Shown: in pieces, positions 8,474 to 16,832 of the stretch
How the letters are laid out: each line of letters opens with the position of its first letter
Numbering within the stretch: the stretch's first letter is position 1
DNA from: Sphingomonas gellani
GTDB lineage: Bacteria > Pseudomonadota > Alphaproteobacteria > Sphingomonadales > Sphingomonadaceae
NCBI RefSeq assembly: GCF_900110035.1
Contig: NZ_FOCF01000002.1
Location: 450,210 to 514,209, forward strand
DNA length: 64,000 bases
Direction of reading: 5' to 3'
Program-made: the position numbers and the translations under genes
Notes under the pieces: model-generated
Database searches by the model: none
What the model was told of the DNA's origin: nothing
The model's input: the letters and a program-made list of their open reading frames with translations, nothing else

Positions 8474-10984
8474 ATGCCGGTCGACGCCGCTCCTTCGCCA
8501 TCGGTCCCGGCGCTACCCGTGCTTCAGGTCCTGCCCGACCTGCTCGCCGCCTTGCGCAGCGGATCGAATGCGGTGCTGGTCGCGCCGCCGGGCGCGGGCA
8601 AGACCACCGCCGTCGCGCCGGCCCTGCTGGCGGAGCCATGGTGCACGGGCGAGGTGCTGCTGCTCTCCCCCCGGCGTCTCGCCGCGCGCGCGGCGGCGGA
8701 GCGGATGGCGGCGCTTGCCGATGAGGGGCGGGGTGAGCCCGTTGGCCGCACCTATGGCTATGCCACCCGCCTCGACACCAAACGCTCCGCCCAGACCCGC
8801 GTGACCGTGGTGACGGAGGGGATCTTCGTCGCCCGCATCCAGGCCGATCTCGAACTGGCCGGCGTGTCGGCGGTGCTGTTCGACGAGGTTCACGAACGCA
8901 GCCTGGACAGCGATTTCGGCCTGGCCCTCGCCCTCGACGCACAGGGCGCGCTCCGCCCCGACCTGCGCCTGCTCGCCATGTCCGCGACGCTGGACGGCGC
9001 ACGTTTTTCGGGCCTGCTAGGACTTGGCGACACGGGGGCACCGGTGATCGAGAGCGAGGGGCGCAGCTTCCCGCTCGACATCCGCCACATCGGCCGCGCG
9101 GCGGAATCCCGGCTGGAGGACAGCGTCGCCGCCGCGATCCGCCGCGCGCTTTCGGAGGAGAAGGGAGGGGTGCTCGCCTTCCTGCCCGGCGTCGCGGAGA
9201 TCGAGCGGACGGCCGAGCGCCTCGACCGCCTGCCCGGCGACGTCGTCCTCCACCGCCTGCACGGCACGCTCGACCCGCAGGCGCAGCGTGCCGCGATCGG
9301 GCCCGATCCGGACGGCCGGCGCAAACTGGTGCTGGCCACCTCCATCGCGGAAACCAGCCTGACGCTGGACGGCATCCGGATCGTGGTCGACCCCGGCCTG
9401 GCGCGCCGCCCGCGCTACGACCGGGCCGCCGGCATGACCCGGCTGGTGACGGAGCGCGCCAGCCAGGCCGCGGTGACCCAGCGCGCCGGCCGCGCCGCGC
9501 GGCAGGGGCCGGGCGTCGCCTTTCGCTTGTGGGAGGGGGCGGCGACCGCCGGCCTGCCGCGCTTCGACCCGCCCGAGATACTGGAGGCGGACCTGTCGGC
9601 GCTGGTCCTCGACACCGCGATCTGGGGCGTGGCCGACCCGCGCCGGCTCGCCTGGCTCGACCCCCCGCCAGAGGCTGCGGTTGCGGAGGCGCGGGCGCGC
9701 CTGTCCGCGTTCGGCGCGCTCGACGCGGATGGTCGTCCCACCGGCCACGGGCGCGCGATCGCCCGCCTGCCGCTGCCGCCGCGCCTTGCGCACATGCTGG
9801 TCCGCGCGGGGGAGATCGGGCTGGGGGCGATCGCGGCGGAGGTGGCGGTGCTGCTGTCCGAACGTGGCCTCGGCGGCAACGACACCGATCTCGACCTGCG
9901 CCTGCGCCGCTGGCGGACGGAGCGCGGGCGTAAGGCGGAGTCGGCGCGGGGCCTCGCCACCCGCTGGGCCCGGCTCGCCGGCACCCGGCCCGCCGATCCG
10001 CCGGGCTGGGCTGGCGACGGGGTCGCGGCCAGCATCGCGCTCGCCTTTCCCGATCGCGTGGCGAAGCGGCGCGACGCCTCGGGCGAAAGCTGGGCGTCGA
10101 CGGGCGGGCGCGGGTTCCGTCTCGACGGCACCTCGTCGCTCGCCCGCGCGGAGTGGCTCGCGGTGGCGGACACCGCCGGTGCGGCGGCGGGCGCCCGCAT
10201 CCTGTCCGCCGCCGCCATCGACATGGACGCGGTGGAGGCCCTGTTCGCCGACCGGCTGGAGCTACGCCGCACCGTCCGCTTCGACCCCGCCACCGGTGGC
10301 GTCTCCGCCCTGCGCGAACGCCGCCTCGGCGCGATCCGGCTGAGCAGCGGCCCGGACTCCTCGGCCGACCCGGCGGAGATTGCCGCCGCGCTGATGGCCG
10401 GCGTGCGGGAAGGGGGGCTGGCCCTGCTGCCGTGGAGCGACACTGCCCAGGCCCTGCGCGCGCGTGCCGCCTTCGCCGGTGTGCCGCTCGACGATGCGGC
10501 GTTGCTCGACCGGCTCGACGAGTGGCTGCCGGCGCTGCTCACCGGCCGCCGCCGCCTCGACGCGATCCCAGCGCCCGCGCTCACCGACGCCTTGCGCAAC
10601 CTGCTCGGCTGGGACGCGCAGCGCCAGATCGACCGCCTCGCACCGGCCGACTTCACCAGCCCCGCCGGCAGCACCCACGCGATCGACTATGCGGCGGAGG
10701 GCGGCCCGAGGGTCGAATTGCGTGTCCAGGCGCTGTTCGGCCTGTCCGAGCATCCCGTGATCGGCACCGACCGCGTGCCGCTGGTGCTCAGCCTGACCAG
10801 CCCCGCCGGCCGCCCGATCCAGACCACCCGCGACCTGCCCGGCTTCTGGGCGGGCAGCTGGAGCGCCGTCGCGAAGGAGATGCGCGGCCGCTATCCGCGC
10901 CACCCCTGGCCGGACGATCCCGCCGCCGCCGCCGCGACGCTGCGCACCAAGAACGCCGACGCCCGCGCCGCCGCCCGCCGGTGA
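8474..10984 (+). CDS. hrpB: ATP-dependent helicase HrpB
   Basis: The 836-residue protein is a DEAH-type superfamily 2 helicase. Visible motifs are I (PPGAGKTTA near residue 36), Ia (SPRRLAAR), II (DEVHERSLDSD near 137), III (MSATLDG) and VI (TQRAGRAAR near 335). It also has the HrpB-specific C-terminal domain ending in LPGFWAGSW and GRYPRHPWP. Length and motif order fit HrpB exactly. HrpB is widespread and its cellular role is poorly defined; an RNA helicase function is inferred from the family. The ATG at 8474 follows a purine-rich site. The gene is intact and appears monocistronic. Confidence 0.93.
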   Translation: MPVDAAPSPSVPALPVLQVLPDLLAALRSGSNAVLVAPPGAGKTTAVAPALLAEPWCTGEVLLLSPRRLAARAAAERMAALADEGRGEPVGRTYGYATRLDTKRSAQTRVTVVTEGIFVARIQADLELAGVSAVLFDEVHERSLDSDFGLALALDAQGALRPDLRLLAMSATLDGARFSGLLGLGDTGAPVIESEGRSFPLDIRHIGRAAESRLEDSVAAAIRRALSEEKGGVLAFLPGVAEIERTAERLDRLPGDVVLHRLHGTLDPQAQRAAIGPDPDGRRKLVLATSIAETSLTLDGIRIVVDPGLARRPRYDRAAGMTRLVTERASQAAVTQRAGRAARQGPGVAFRLWEGAATAGLPRFDPPEILEADLSALVLDTAIWGVADPRRLAWLDPPPEAAVAEARARLSAFGALDADGRPTGHGRAIARLPLPPRLAHMLVRAGEIGLGAIAAEVAVLLSERGLGGNDTDLDLRLRRWRTERGRKAESARGLATRWARLAGTRPADPPGWAGDGVAASIALAFPDRVAKRRDASGESWASTGGRGFRLDGTSSLARAEWLAVADTAGAAAGARILSAAAIDMDAVEALFADRLELRRTVRFDPATGGVSALRERRLGAIRLSSGPDSSADPAEIAAALMAGVREGGLALLPWSDTAQALRARAAFAGVPLDDAALLDRLDEWLPALLTGRRRLDAIPAPALTDALRNLLGWDAQRQIDRLAPADFTSPAGSTHAIDYAAEGGPRVELRVQALFGLSEHPVIGTDRVPLVLSLTSPAGRPIQTTRDLPGFWAGSWSAVAKEMRGRYPRHPWPDDPAAAAATLRTKNADARAAARR

Positions 10985-11048
10985 TAGGTGTCTGTCTTGG
11001 CATAGACCCGCTTCCGCCCACGCCGCACACGCGCTAAGGAACCGCATC

Positions 11049-11330
11049 ATGCCTACCGCCCGCATTTTCCAGCGTCCCAAGAACGCCATGCAGTCCGGCC
11101 GCTACCGGACCGACCGCTGGCAGCTCGAGTTCGAGCCCGCCGAGGCGAAGAAGCCCGATCCCCTGACCGGCTGGGCCGGCAGCGGCGACACGCGCGACCA
11201 GGTCCGCCTGGGCTTCCCGACCTCGCAGGCGGCGATCGATTATTGCGAGAAACAGGGCTGGACCTACACCGTGATCCCCGCGCCCGAAAAGACGCTCAAG
11301 CTGCAAAGCTACGCCGACAACTTCCGCTGA
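11049..11330 (+). CDS. NADH dehydrogenase accessory subunit, NDUFS4/ETC complex I family
   Basis: The 93-residue protein matches the alphaproteobacterial homologue of mitochondrial NDUFS4: a start with ARIFQRPKNAMQSG, then WQLEFEPAEAKKPDPLTGWAGSGDT with the core WxG-type turn, and the C-terminal AIDYCEKQGWTYTVIPAPE. It is expected to bind the peripheral arm of respiratory complex I at the cytoplasmic side. Such accessory subunits are limited to alphaproteobacteria and mitochondria, which supports the taxonomic call. The nuo operon itself is not in this window. A perfect hairpin follows the stop codon. Confidence 0.9.
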   Translation: MPTARIFQRPKNAMQSGRYRTDRWQLEFEPAEAKKPDPLTGWAGSGDTRDQVRLGFPTSQAAIDYCEKQGWTYTVIPAPEKTLKLQSYADNFR

Positions 11331-11488
11331 CGGCATGGGCGCCACGAAGGCGCCCATCCGCTTCGGCCGCCACTGCCGCACCGGTGACCGCGCTGTCCCA
11401 AGTCGGTGCGAGATTCCGTCGAAGGCGGGAATCTCGCGCTTCGGTACGCGCCGCAACTTCCGCTGATCGTATGAATGCCACGATGGCT
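11319..11488 (+). repeat. Diverged direct repeat spanning the 3' end of the complex I subunit gene
   Basis: Twelve bases around the stop codon (AACTTCCGCTGA, 11319-11330) recur exactly at 11455-11466. The 28 bases that follow each copy agree at about 20 positions. The second copy lies in non-coding DNA, so it looks like an old duplication of the gene's tail. Confidence 0.5.
11335..11357 (+). terminator. Hairpin after complex I subunit gene
   Basis: A perfect 9-bp stem (ATGGGCGCC/GGCGCCCAT) with a 5-base loop begins 5 bp after the stop codon. There is no T-run. Two further perfect hairpins follow at 11408-11437 (10-bp stem) and 11513-11529 (6-bp stem) before the convergent Nudix gene, so the 294-bp gap is a cluster of terminator-like structures. 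Confidence 0.5.
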
Positions 11489-11624
11489 CCCGTCGGATCG
11501 ATGGCGTTGCAAGCCGGTGGCGCACCGGCAAACGCTGGGGTCATTGCTCCCTAACAGGCCGCGTCCGCGACCCTCACGCCCGCAGCCGACGCAGCCTCAC
11601 GCGCCTATCCAAACCCTCACGCCA

Positions 11625-12158
11625 TCAAAGCTTCGGCCCCAACAGCGCCAGCAGCTTCGCATCGATGCCCAACCCCGCCGCACGCTTTTCCGCGACGAAG
11701 CGTTCCACGTCGGCAACCGGCACGCGGTGGACCACGATGTCCTCGCCCTCCTCGCCGCCGCCATCGCCGGTCCGCGTCAGGCCGGTCGCCCGCACCATGG
11801 TGAACGCCTCCGACGTCATCCCCGGCGACGAATAGTACTCGCCCAGCACCTCGATCCGCTCCGCGCGATAGCCGGTTTCCTCCTCCAGCTCCCGGATCGC
11901 CGCCTGCTCCAGCGTCTCGTCCGCGCTCTCGTCCCCGACCAGCCCGGCGGGCAGTTCCAGGCATCGGCGCCCGACCGGGATGCGCGCCTGCTCCACCAGG
12001 ATCAGCTCGCCCGCATCGTTCACCGCCACGATCACCGCCGCGCCGATCCGCCCCTTGCGCTCGGCATATTCCCAATGCCCCGCCTTGATCGCGGTCAGGT
12101 ACTTGCCCTCCCACACCGTCTCGGGCGCGGGTGCGGGGGCGGCGGCGGTGTCGGTCAT
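11625..12158 (-). CDS. Nudix hydrolase, ADP-ribose pyrophosphatase type
   Basis: The 177-residue protein has a complete Nudix box, GDESADE...REL EEETGY (residues about 74-96), with the REXXEE core. It is preceded by the RxPVGRRCLELPAGLV segment typical of ADP-sugar pyrophosphatases (NudF-like). It should hydrolyse ADP-ribose or a related nucleoside diphosphate sugar to AMP and sugar phosphate, using Mg2+ in the cytoplasm. It starts 71 bp from the divergent mscL gene. The first 12 residues are Ala/Pro-rich and poorly conserved, so the exact start may lie a few codons downstream. Confidence 0.85.
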   Translation of the reverse strand: MTDTAAAPAPAPETVWEGKYLTAIKAGHWEYAERKGRIGAAVIVAVNDAGELILVEQARIPVGRRCLELPAGLVGDESADETLEQAAIRELEEETGYRAERIEVLGEYYSSPGMTSEAFTMVRATGLTRTGDGGGEEGEDIVVHRVPVADVERFVAEKRAAGLGIDAKLLALLGPKL

Positions 12159-12229
12159 GGATGCTCCGTAGGGCTTGCACGCGCGTCGGCGTTGCGGGAC
12201 ATTGGCCCCTAAACCAATGGGGAGCCGGC

Positions 12230-12700
12230 ATGTTCAAGGAGTTCAGGGCGTTCATCGCACGCGGCAACGTGCTGGACCTGGCCGTCGCGGTCATCATCGG
12301 CGCCGCGTTCGGAAAGATCGTGACCTCGCTGACCGAGGATGTGCTGATGCCGGTCATCGGCAAGCTGTTCGGCGGGCTGGATTTCTCCAGCTACTTCATC
12401 AAGCTGGGGCCGGTGCCGGCGAACCTCGCCAACTCCACCGATTACGAGGCGCTGAAAAAGGCGGGCGTGCCGCTGCTCGGCTATGGCGCGTTCATCACCC
12501 AGGCGGTGAACTTCGTCATCGTCGCCTTCATCATCTTCATGCTGGTCCGCACGATCAACCGCGCGTCCGCCCTGTTCGAGCGAGAGGCCGCCCGCCTGCG
12601 CCACGAACAGGAACAAGCCGTCCCGCCGCCGCCGGAGCCGGTCGAGATCGGCCTGCTCCGCCAGATCCTCGATGAGCTGAAGAAGCGGCCGAACGCCTGA
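12230..12700 (+). CDS. mscL: Large-conductance mechanosensitive channel MscL
   Basis: The 156-residue protein has the MscL layout: amphipathic N-terminus MFKEFRAFIARGNVLDLAVA, first transmembrane helix with the AVIIGAAFGKIV pore lining, a periplasmic loop, second helix FVIVAFIIFMLV and a charged C-terminal bundle (LLRQILDELKK). It forms a homopentameric channel that opens under osmotic downshock to release solutes. The ATG at 12230 gives the canonical N-terminus; an upstream in-frame extension overlaps the divergent Nudix promoter region and is rejected. Confidence 0.95.
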   Translation: MFKEFRAFIARGNVLDLAVAVIIGAAFGKIVTSLTEDVLMPVIGKLFGGLDFSSYFIKLGPVPANLANSTDYEALKKAGVPLLGYGAFITQAVNFVIVAFIIFMLVRTINRASALFEREAARLRHEQEQAVPPPPEPVEIGLLRQILDELKKRPNA

Positions 12701-12707
12701 AGTCCAC

Positions 12708-12726
12708 GACCCGGTCCGGCCGGGTC
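12708..12726. terminator. Bidirectional hairpin between mscL and the Rrf2 gene
   Basis: A perfect 7-bp stem (GACCCGG/CCGGGTC) with a 5-base loop lies in the 56-bp gap between the convergent mscL and Rrf2 genes. It can serve both transcripts. Confidence 0.5.
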
Positions 12727-12756
12727 AGCCGGCCGCGGCCCTGACGCCATCCCGCG

Positions 12757-13188
12757 TCAGGCGACCGCCAGATCTGCCGCCGTCGCATCGGCCAGGCTGG
12801 TCCCGTCCAGGATGCGCGCCGTCTCGTCGCGCACCCGCATCATCGCGTGGCGGATCGCGCAATCCGCCTCGCTCTTGCAGTCGGTGCAGCGGCGATAGGC
12901 GGTGCGGCTGACGCACGGCACCAGCGCCAGCGGCCCCTCGATCACCCGGATGATATCGCCGAGCGAGATCAGGTGCGACAACCGCGCCAGCGTGTACCCG
13001 CCCATCTTGCCGCGCTGGCTGAGCAACAGGCCCGCCTCGCGCAGGTCGGCCAAGATCAGCTCCAGGAACTTGCGCGGCACGTTCGCCTCCGCCGCGATGC
13101 GCGTCATCGGCACCGGTGCATGGCCCGGCTGGACGTCGGACAGGAACAGCATCGCGCGCAGCGCGTAACGGGAACGTTGGGTCAGCAT
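12757..13188 (-). CDS. Rrf2-family transcriptional regulator with Cys cluster
   Basis: The 143-residue protein has the Rrf2 winged helix (MLTQRSRYALRAMLFLS, then VPRKFLELILADLREAGLL and the RGKMGGYTL wing) and four cysteines at residues 92, 101, 104 and 110 in PCVSRTAYRRCTDCKSEADC. IscR uses three cysteines in the same region to bind an iron-sulfur cluster, so this regulator probably senses Fe-S status, oxygen or nitric oxide. No Fe-S assembly gene is adjacent, so the target is unknown. The ATG at 13188 gives the usual MLTxxxRYALRA start. Confidence 0.85.
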   Translation of the reverse strand: MLTQRSRYALRAMLFLSDVQPGHAPVPMTRIAAEANVPRKFLELILADLREAGLLLSQRGKMGGYTLARLSHLISLGDIIRVIEGPLALVPCVSRTAYRRCTDCKSEADCAIRHAMMRVRDETARILDGTSLADATAADLAVA

Positions 13189-13299
13189 GTCGGCCCGATA
13201 TGGCCGCGCTTTGTGGCGGGGGAAAGGCGCGGACGCCCGCAACGTTTGAAAAAGCATGCGCCCCCGGGCTTCCCATGCCGCGGGCCTGCGCCTATATCG

Positions 13300-13683
13300 G
13301 CCGGGTCGGTTTCACCGGCTATGGCGATAAACTGCGGCGTACAATAGGCGCAGCGGACCCGGGGGCAGTACCCGGCGGCTCCACCACCCGAGCTGAGGCG
13401 CTCGGCGCCACGGTTCACGCGTGGCACCGGGCCTTAGGTCGAATGACGGGGCCGAACCAGGATCGACGTGTGTTGAAAAGCGCTGTTTTCGCTCGGAATG
13501 GGACCACCGCAACGGCCCATTACACAAGTGCCAACGATAACGAAGCACTCGCGATTGCGGCGTAACTGAGGGCCTCACGGCCTAAGGTTACTCCAAGATA
13601 GCGCGGTTCGGACCCCACCGGGCAACAGAAGGGGAAACCAGCGGCCTCCGGGGGAGCCGGGCAACAGAATTCCCCCGGACCCT
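13300..13683 (+). ncRNA. ssrA: Circularly permuted (two-piece) tmRNA
   Basis: The acceptor piece comes first and ends in GGCGGCTCCACCA at 13374-13386. The coding piece starts at 13448 with GGGGCCGAACC. The two ends pair as a tRNA-like acceptor stem (GGGGCCG with CGGCTCC, one G-U). The tag frame starts with the GCC resume codon near 13530 and reads ANDNEALAIAA before TAA at 13563. The 61 bases between CCA and the coding piece would be removed during maturation. A 9-bp hairpin (13647-13655 with 13671-13679) closes the coding piece. This is the permuted alphaproteobacterial form. Outer ends are approximate. The RNA rescues stalled ribosomes and tags products for ClpXP/ClpAP. Confidence 0.93.
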
Positions 13684-13695
13684 TTCATCGGGTCC
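13677..13695 (+). terminator. Putative tmRNA terminator hairpin
   Basis: A 6-bp stem (GGACCC/GGGTCC) with a 7-base loop follows the last tmRNA helix. It overlaps that helix by three bases, so it may be an alternative fold. The T-content after it is low. Confidence 0.35.
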
Positions 13696-13882
13696 ATCCC
13701 CGCCAGCTGTCGCGCTCGGCCTCTCGCCCAGCGAGCCGCGTCCCACCTCCATGACCCGCAAGCGATCGGCAGCAAGGCGCAGTCCACGGCTTTGTTCCCG
13801 TCGGAAGGACCGGCGAAGCGAGGCAGGCTCTTTGCGGCCACGGCCCGCGCCGTTTCCCGCACACACCCCGACGATCGACCCG

Positions 13883-14389
13883 CTACTCCTCGCTGCCCAA
13901 CGGCCGCGTCCGCCAACTCGCGTGCAGCGTCGGCACCGCACTGAACAACGTCATCATGTAAAAGGTGAGGGCGGTCAGCTCCTGTTGCGCGACACGCGCC
14001 GACCAAAGCTCCAGCGCCAGCATCGACACCGTTAGCCAGATGCCCGCGAACGCCGCCGCCGCCACCGCCGCCAGTGCGACCAGCAGGGATTCGCGCCGCT
14101 GCTGGCGCTCGAACTCGTCCGCCCGCTCGTTGAACCGACGCAGCGGTCCCCAGATCGGCATCAGGTTCGCGATGAAGAAGCCGAGCATGATCAGCGCATA
14201 GCCGACCCAGTAACTCCGATCCGGCCGCACCAGGCACCAGATCAGCCCCGCACTCGCGGCCATCAGCGCCAGCAACGGCGGCCAGCGCAAATGCCGCCTG
14301 CGCGGCGTGCCCGCGGCCATGGCGGGCACCCCCGTCCACATCACCAGCCCGTCGAGCCACGCCAGGAAACGCTGCTGCCGGTCGCTCAT
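13883..14389 (-). CDS. Four-helix membrane protein paired with an XRE regulator
   Basis: The 168-residue product has about four transmembrane segments (near residues 38-52, 60-77, 100-118 and 133-150) with an ERADEFERQQRRES helix between the second and third. Its ATG overlaps the stop of the upstream XRE regulator by 4 bp (ATGA), so the two are translationally coupled. Small regulator plus membrane-protein pairs of this shape are common in proteobacteria and are often autoregulated, but this protein's activity is unknown. Confidence 0.75.
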   Translation of the reverse strand: MSDRQQRFLAWLDGLVMWTGVPAMAAGTPRRRHLRWPPLLALMAASAGLIWCLVRPDRSYWVGYALIMLGFFIANLMPIWGPLRRFNERADEFERQQRRESLLVALAAVAAAAFAGIWLTVSMLALELWSARVAQQELTALTFYMMTLFSAVPTLHASWRTRPLGSEE

Positions 14390-14625
14390 TGCTCCACTCC
14401 TGTTCGCCGCAAACTGGTGCCAATCGCCTCGAACGGGGTGAGCGAAAAGATCAGCTCGACGGGCACGCCGAACACCGCCGCGACCTTCAGCGCCAATTCC
14501 AGGCTCGGCTTGTAATCGCCGCGCTCCAGATAGCCGATCGTCTGCGGGTTGACGTCCACCGCCTCCGCGAGTTGCCGCCGAGACAAGCGATATTCGGCGC
14601 GGAACACGGCGATCCTGTTGTGCAT
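14386..14625 (-). CDS. Short XRE-family (HTH_3) regulator
   Basis: The 79-residue protein is essentially one helix-turn-helix domain: MHNRIAVFRAEYRLSRRQLA, recognition helix AVDVNPQTIGYLERGDYKPS and the closing ALKVAAVFGVPVELIFSL. This matches the compact YozG-like regulators that control a downstream membrane protein. The ATG at 14625 gives the standard start; upstream codons have no similarity. It overlaps the membrane protein gene by 4 bp and likely regulates its own two-gene operon. Confidence 0.88.
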   Translation of the reverse strand: MHNRIAVFRAEYRLSRRQLAEAVDVNPQTIGYLERGDYKPSLELALKVAAVFGVPVELIFSLTPFEAIGTSLRRTGVEQ

Positions 14626-14857
14626 GGCCCTGACGAACACCCCCGAATCCACAGGATTCGTTGCGAATACACAACAGAATGCGTCGCTGGTCAACCTCCC
14701 GCCTGACGTGCGACGTGGCCGCCCGCACGACAACAGCGTTCATTTCTAACAGCCGCCCTCGGCGAGAGGGCGTCGCAGCGAGGAGGTACGACGAGGCCGA
14801 GAAGGGTCACCGAGACGCCGCCTCGCTGTCGGGTTCAGCGCCGGAACATGTCCTGCG

Positions 14858-15286
14858 TCACAAGGACCGCAACTGCGGCATCTTGCTGCGTCCCAGCGTG
14901 GCATAGCCGATGAACAGCGCCTGGAGCGACGGCGAGTACACGTCCTCCACCGCCTCCTTGGTTCGGTCGACGAACGAGGAGGCTTCCGCCAGACCGGGCA
15001 GCAGGCCCAGCATCGCAAAGGTCCCGAATTCGCGTGCCGGAACATCCACCTTCCGGATCATGACAATCGAATGGTGGCGGCGATCACTGGCGATTCGCGC
15101 CAGGCAGGCAGTGGCGGCGTCGGTCGGGCCTTCAAAGGCTTGCAGGAACGTCAAACCGTCCGAGACCAGCAGCCCCGTTATGCCGTCGCCTGCGTTGCGC
15201 CTTCGACACTCGCGCAGAAGCTCGTCATAGCCCCGTCGTGTCAAAGGTTGCGCGGCACGACTCTGATAGACGATCTGCGTCAACAC
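14858..15286 (-). CDS. BLUF-domain blue-light photoreceptor
   Basis: The 142-residue protein is a single BLUF domain with a C-terminal extension. The flavin-switch residues are in place: Tyr7 in IVYQSRA, Asn31 in RRRNAGDGITGLL and Gln49 in FLQAFEG. The RHHSIVMIRK strand and the F..M..L region follow. BLUF proteins bind FAD and change shape under blue light to control a partner. No output domain is fused, so it acts as a short BLUF protein. The start is GTG at 15286 after an AAGAGG site. It is divergent from a heme oxygenase gene, 223 bp apart. Confidence 0.9.
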   Translation of the reverse strand: MLTQIVYQSRAAQPLTRRGYDELLRECRRRNAGDGITGLLVSDGLTFLQAFEGPTDAATACLARIASDRRHHSIVMIRKVDVPAREFGTFAMLGLLPGLAEASSFVDRTKEAVEDVYSPSLQALFIGYATLGRSKMPQLRSL

Positions 15287-15509
15287 GCCGCGCCTCTTGT
15301 ACCCACATGCGTCGTACGAAAAGAATAATGTGGCCGCGGCTAGCCGAATTTATTTACAAAATTGATCGAGGTTGTGCGGAAACACGGGTCTGCTCGCCCC
15401 CATACCGCATGCGGGGTATTGGAGCCGATGTCCTTCGCCGCTATCCGCCCCCGCCGCGCGCCTTTTGCCCGTTTCGACCTGCACGCGGCAACGCGGTAAA
15501 GGCGCTCGC

Positions 15510-16052
15510 ATGACTCCCACCCACGATCTTCGCGACCGCACCCGGGCCTGCCATGATGCCGTCGACACGGCATTCGGCGCACACGACCTCGGCGATCGCG
15601 GCGCCTACGCACAGCTGTTGACGGTCCACGCCCGTGCGGTCGCGGCCGCGGAGGCGGCGCTTGGCCACTGGCCCGAACTGCCGGCATGGCGCGCACGGAT
15701 GCCGATGCTCGCCGCCGATCTCGACGGACTGGACGTGGCGCTCCCCGCACCGTTGCCCTTTTCCCTGGCGAACGCGGCGCAGGCGTGGGGCGCGCTCTAT
15801 GTGCTGGAAGGGTCGCGGCTGGGCAACGCCATGCTCGCCCGGTCGGTCGGACCGGGATTGCCGCACGCTTACATGGCCGCGCGGCACGAACAGGGCGGCT
15901 GGCGCGCGCTCCTCGCGGCTATCGATGCACGGGCGGAGGCAGGCGGCGCGCAGTGGCTGGACGACGCGGTCGCGGGTGCGGAGGCGGCCTTCGCGCTGTT
16001 CCTCGACGCCCGCCGAACGCGCTTGGACGAAACGGAACCGGCAATCACCTGA
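15510..16052 (+). CDS. Biliverdin-producing heme oxygenase
   Basis: The 180-residue protein fits bacterial heme oxygenases of the BphO/HemO type. The proximal heme ligand is His15 in RTRACHDAVDTAF, and the distal helix is read in GALYVLEGSRLGNAML. It cleaves heme to biliverdin, CO and iron. Biliverdin is the chromophore of bacteriophytochromes, and such heme oxygenases often sit next to them. Here the partner is instead a divergent BLUF sensor; no phytochrome is in the window. The ATG at 15510 follows AAAGG; an upstream in-frame extension lacks similarity. Confidence 0.88.
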   Translation: MTPTHDLRDRTRACHDAVDTAFGAHDLGDRGAYAQLLTVHARAVAAAEAALGHWPELPAWRARMPMLAADLDGLDVALPAPLPFSLANAAQAWGALYVLEGSRLGNAMLARSVGPGLPHAYMAARHEQGGWRALLAAIDARAEAGGAQWLDDAVAGAEAAFALFLDARRTRLDETEPAIT

Positions 16053-16059
16053 CCTAGCC

Positions 16060-16470
16060 GCGCATGGGCGTGCCGACAGACATGCCACCGCCTCGATCAT
16101 CGCGATTCCTTCCGGCTTGGCGTGGCGCAGGACATGCCGGACCATGCTCCAGCTGATGCCAGCCCCCAAAGTCGCGTCGCCGCGCGACCGATTGGGATCG
16201 CAGGCCAGCATCGCGGTCGCGACCGGCACCGCATCGGCAAAGACGAGGAAGCTGATCGTGCGGCGGTAATCGATCCGGCCTCATCGCGGCGGGCCGGTCG
16301 TGCCCAACCTCTCGCATTTCGCTAAGAAAACGGAAGCGCAGGTCCTCCGGCGTCACGTGGTGGAACAGGTCGGCCAGCCGTCTCCCATCGTCGGGACGAA
16401 CCGGGCGGTCATGGATGAAGAGGCCGGTTCATACCACGGTCCGCGTCCTCAAGGCCAACTCACCCGAACC
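16060..16470 (-). pseudogene. Broken GNAT-family acetyltransferase
   Basis: On the minus strand the frame RPVRPDDGRRLADLFHHVTP followed by EDLRFRFLSEMREVGHD is the conserved start of Pat-like GNAT acetyltransferases. An in-frame TGA at 16429-16431 cuts it off from a plausible N-terminus. Around 16270-16285 the similarity shifts frame and continues as RIDYRRTISFLVF, then VPVATAMLACDPN and SWSMVRHVL, before degenerating next to the heme oxygenase stop. At least two lesions and loss of the C-terminal part make this a decayed gene. Ends are approximate. Sequencing error could explain one lesion but hardly all. Confidence 0.75.
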
Positions 16471-16832
16471 TGCAAACCCGCCGCCCACCGGAGCGCCAGC
16501 ATGGCTCGCTCGTATCATCGCTTCCCGCGAGTGTTCTGCCCGGCACCGTTCAGGCACGCGCCGAAGCACAGACCAGATCGCGCGCGCCTCGTCGCCATAC
16601 GCCGACGGTAGCGCAGGCGGCGCCCTATGGCGTCGGTGTGGTGGCCACTTATGCACCGCCCTCTGCGCAAATGCTCGGTGCGTGGCGCTTGGCCCGGCAC
16701 ATCGGCGCATCCGCCGCAACCAGCGCGGGAAGCGTCGGACGTTGGGGCCGGCATCCCGTCGCATCGTGGTCACCTCGTCCGAGGCGCCCATGTGATGCTC
16801 AGTCTGCGCACGCCACGCCCGCGCGCGACCCC
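16471..16832. other. Gene-free region beside the GNAT pseudogene
   Basis: About 360 bp contain open frames on both strands that are Arg/Ala/Pro-rich and unlike proteins. I see no RNA gene. The segment may be further remains of the decayed acetyltransferase region. Confidence 0.5.

Noticed and set aside
13116..13565. Plus-strand open frame across the tmRNA
   Set aside because: The region is explained by the permuted tmRNA; the frame's last codons are simply the tag reading frame.
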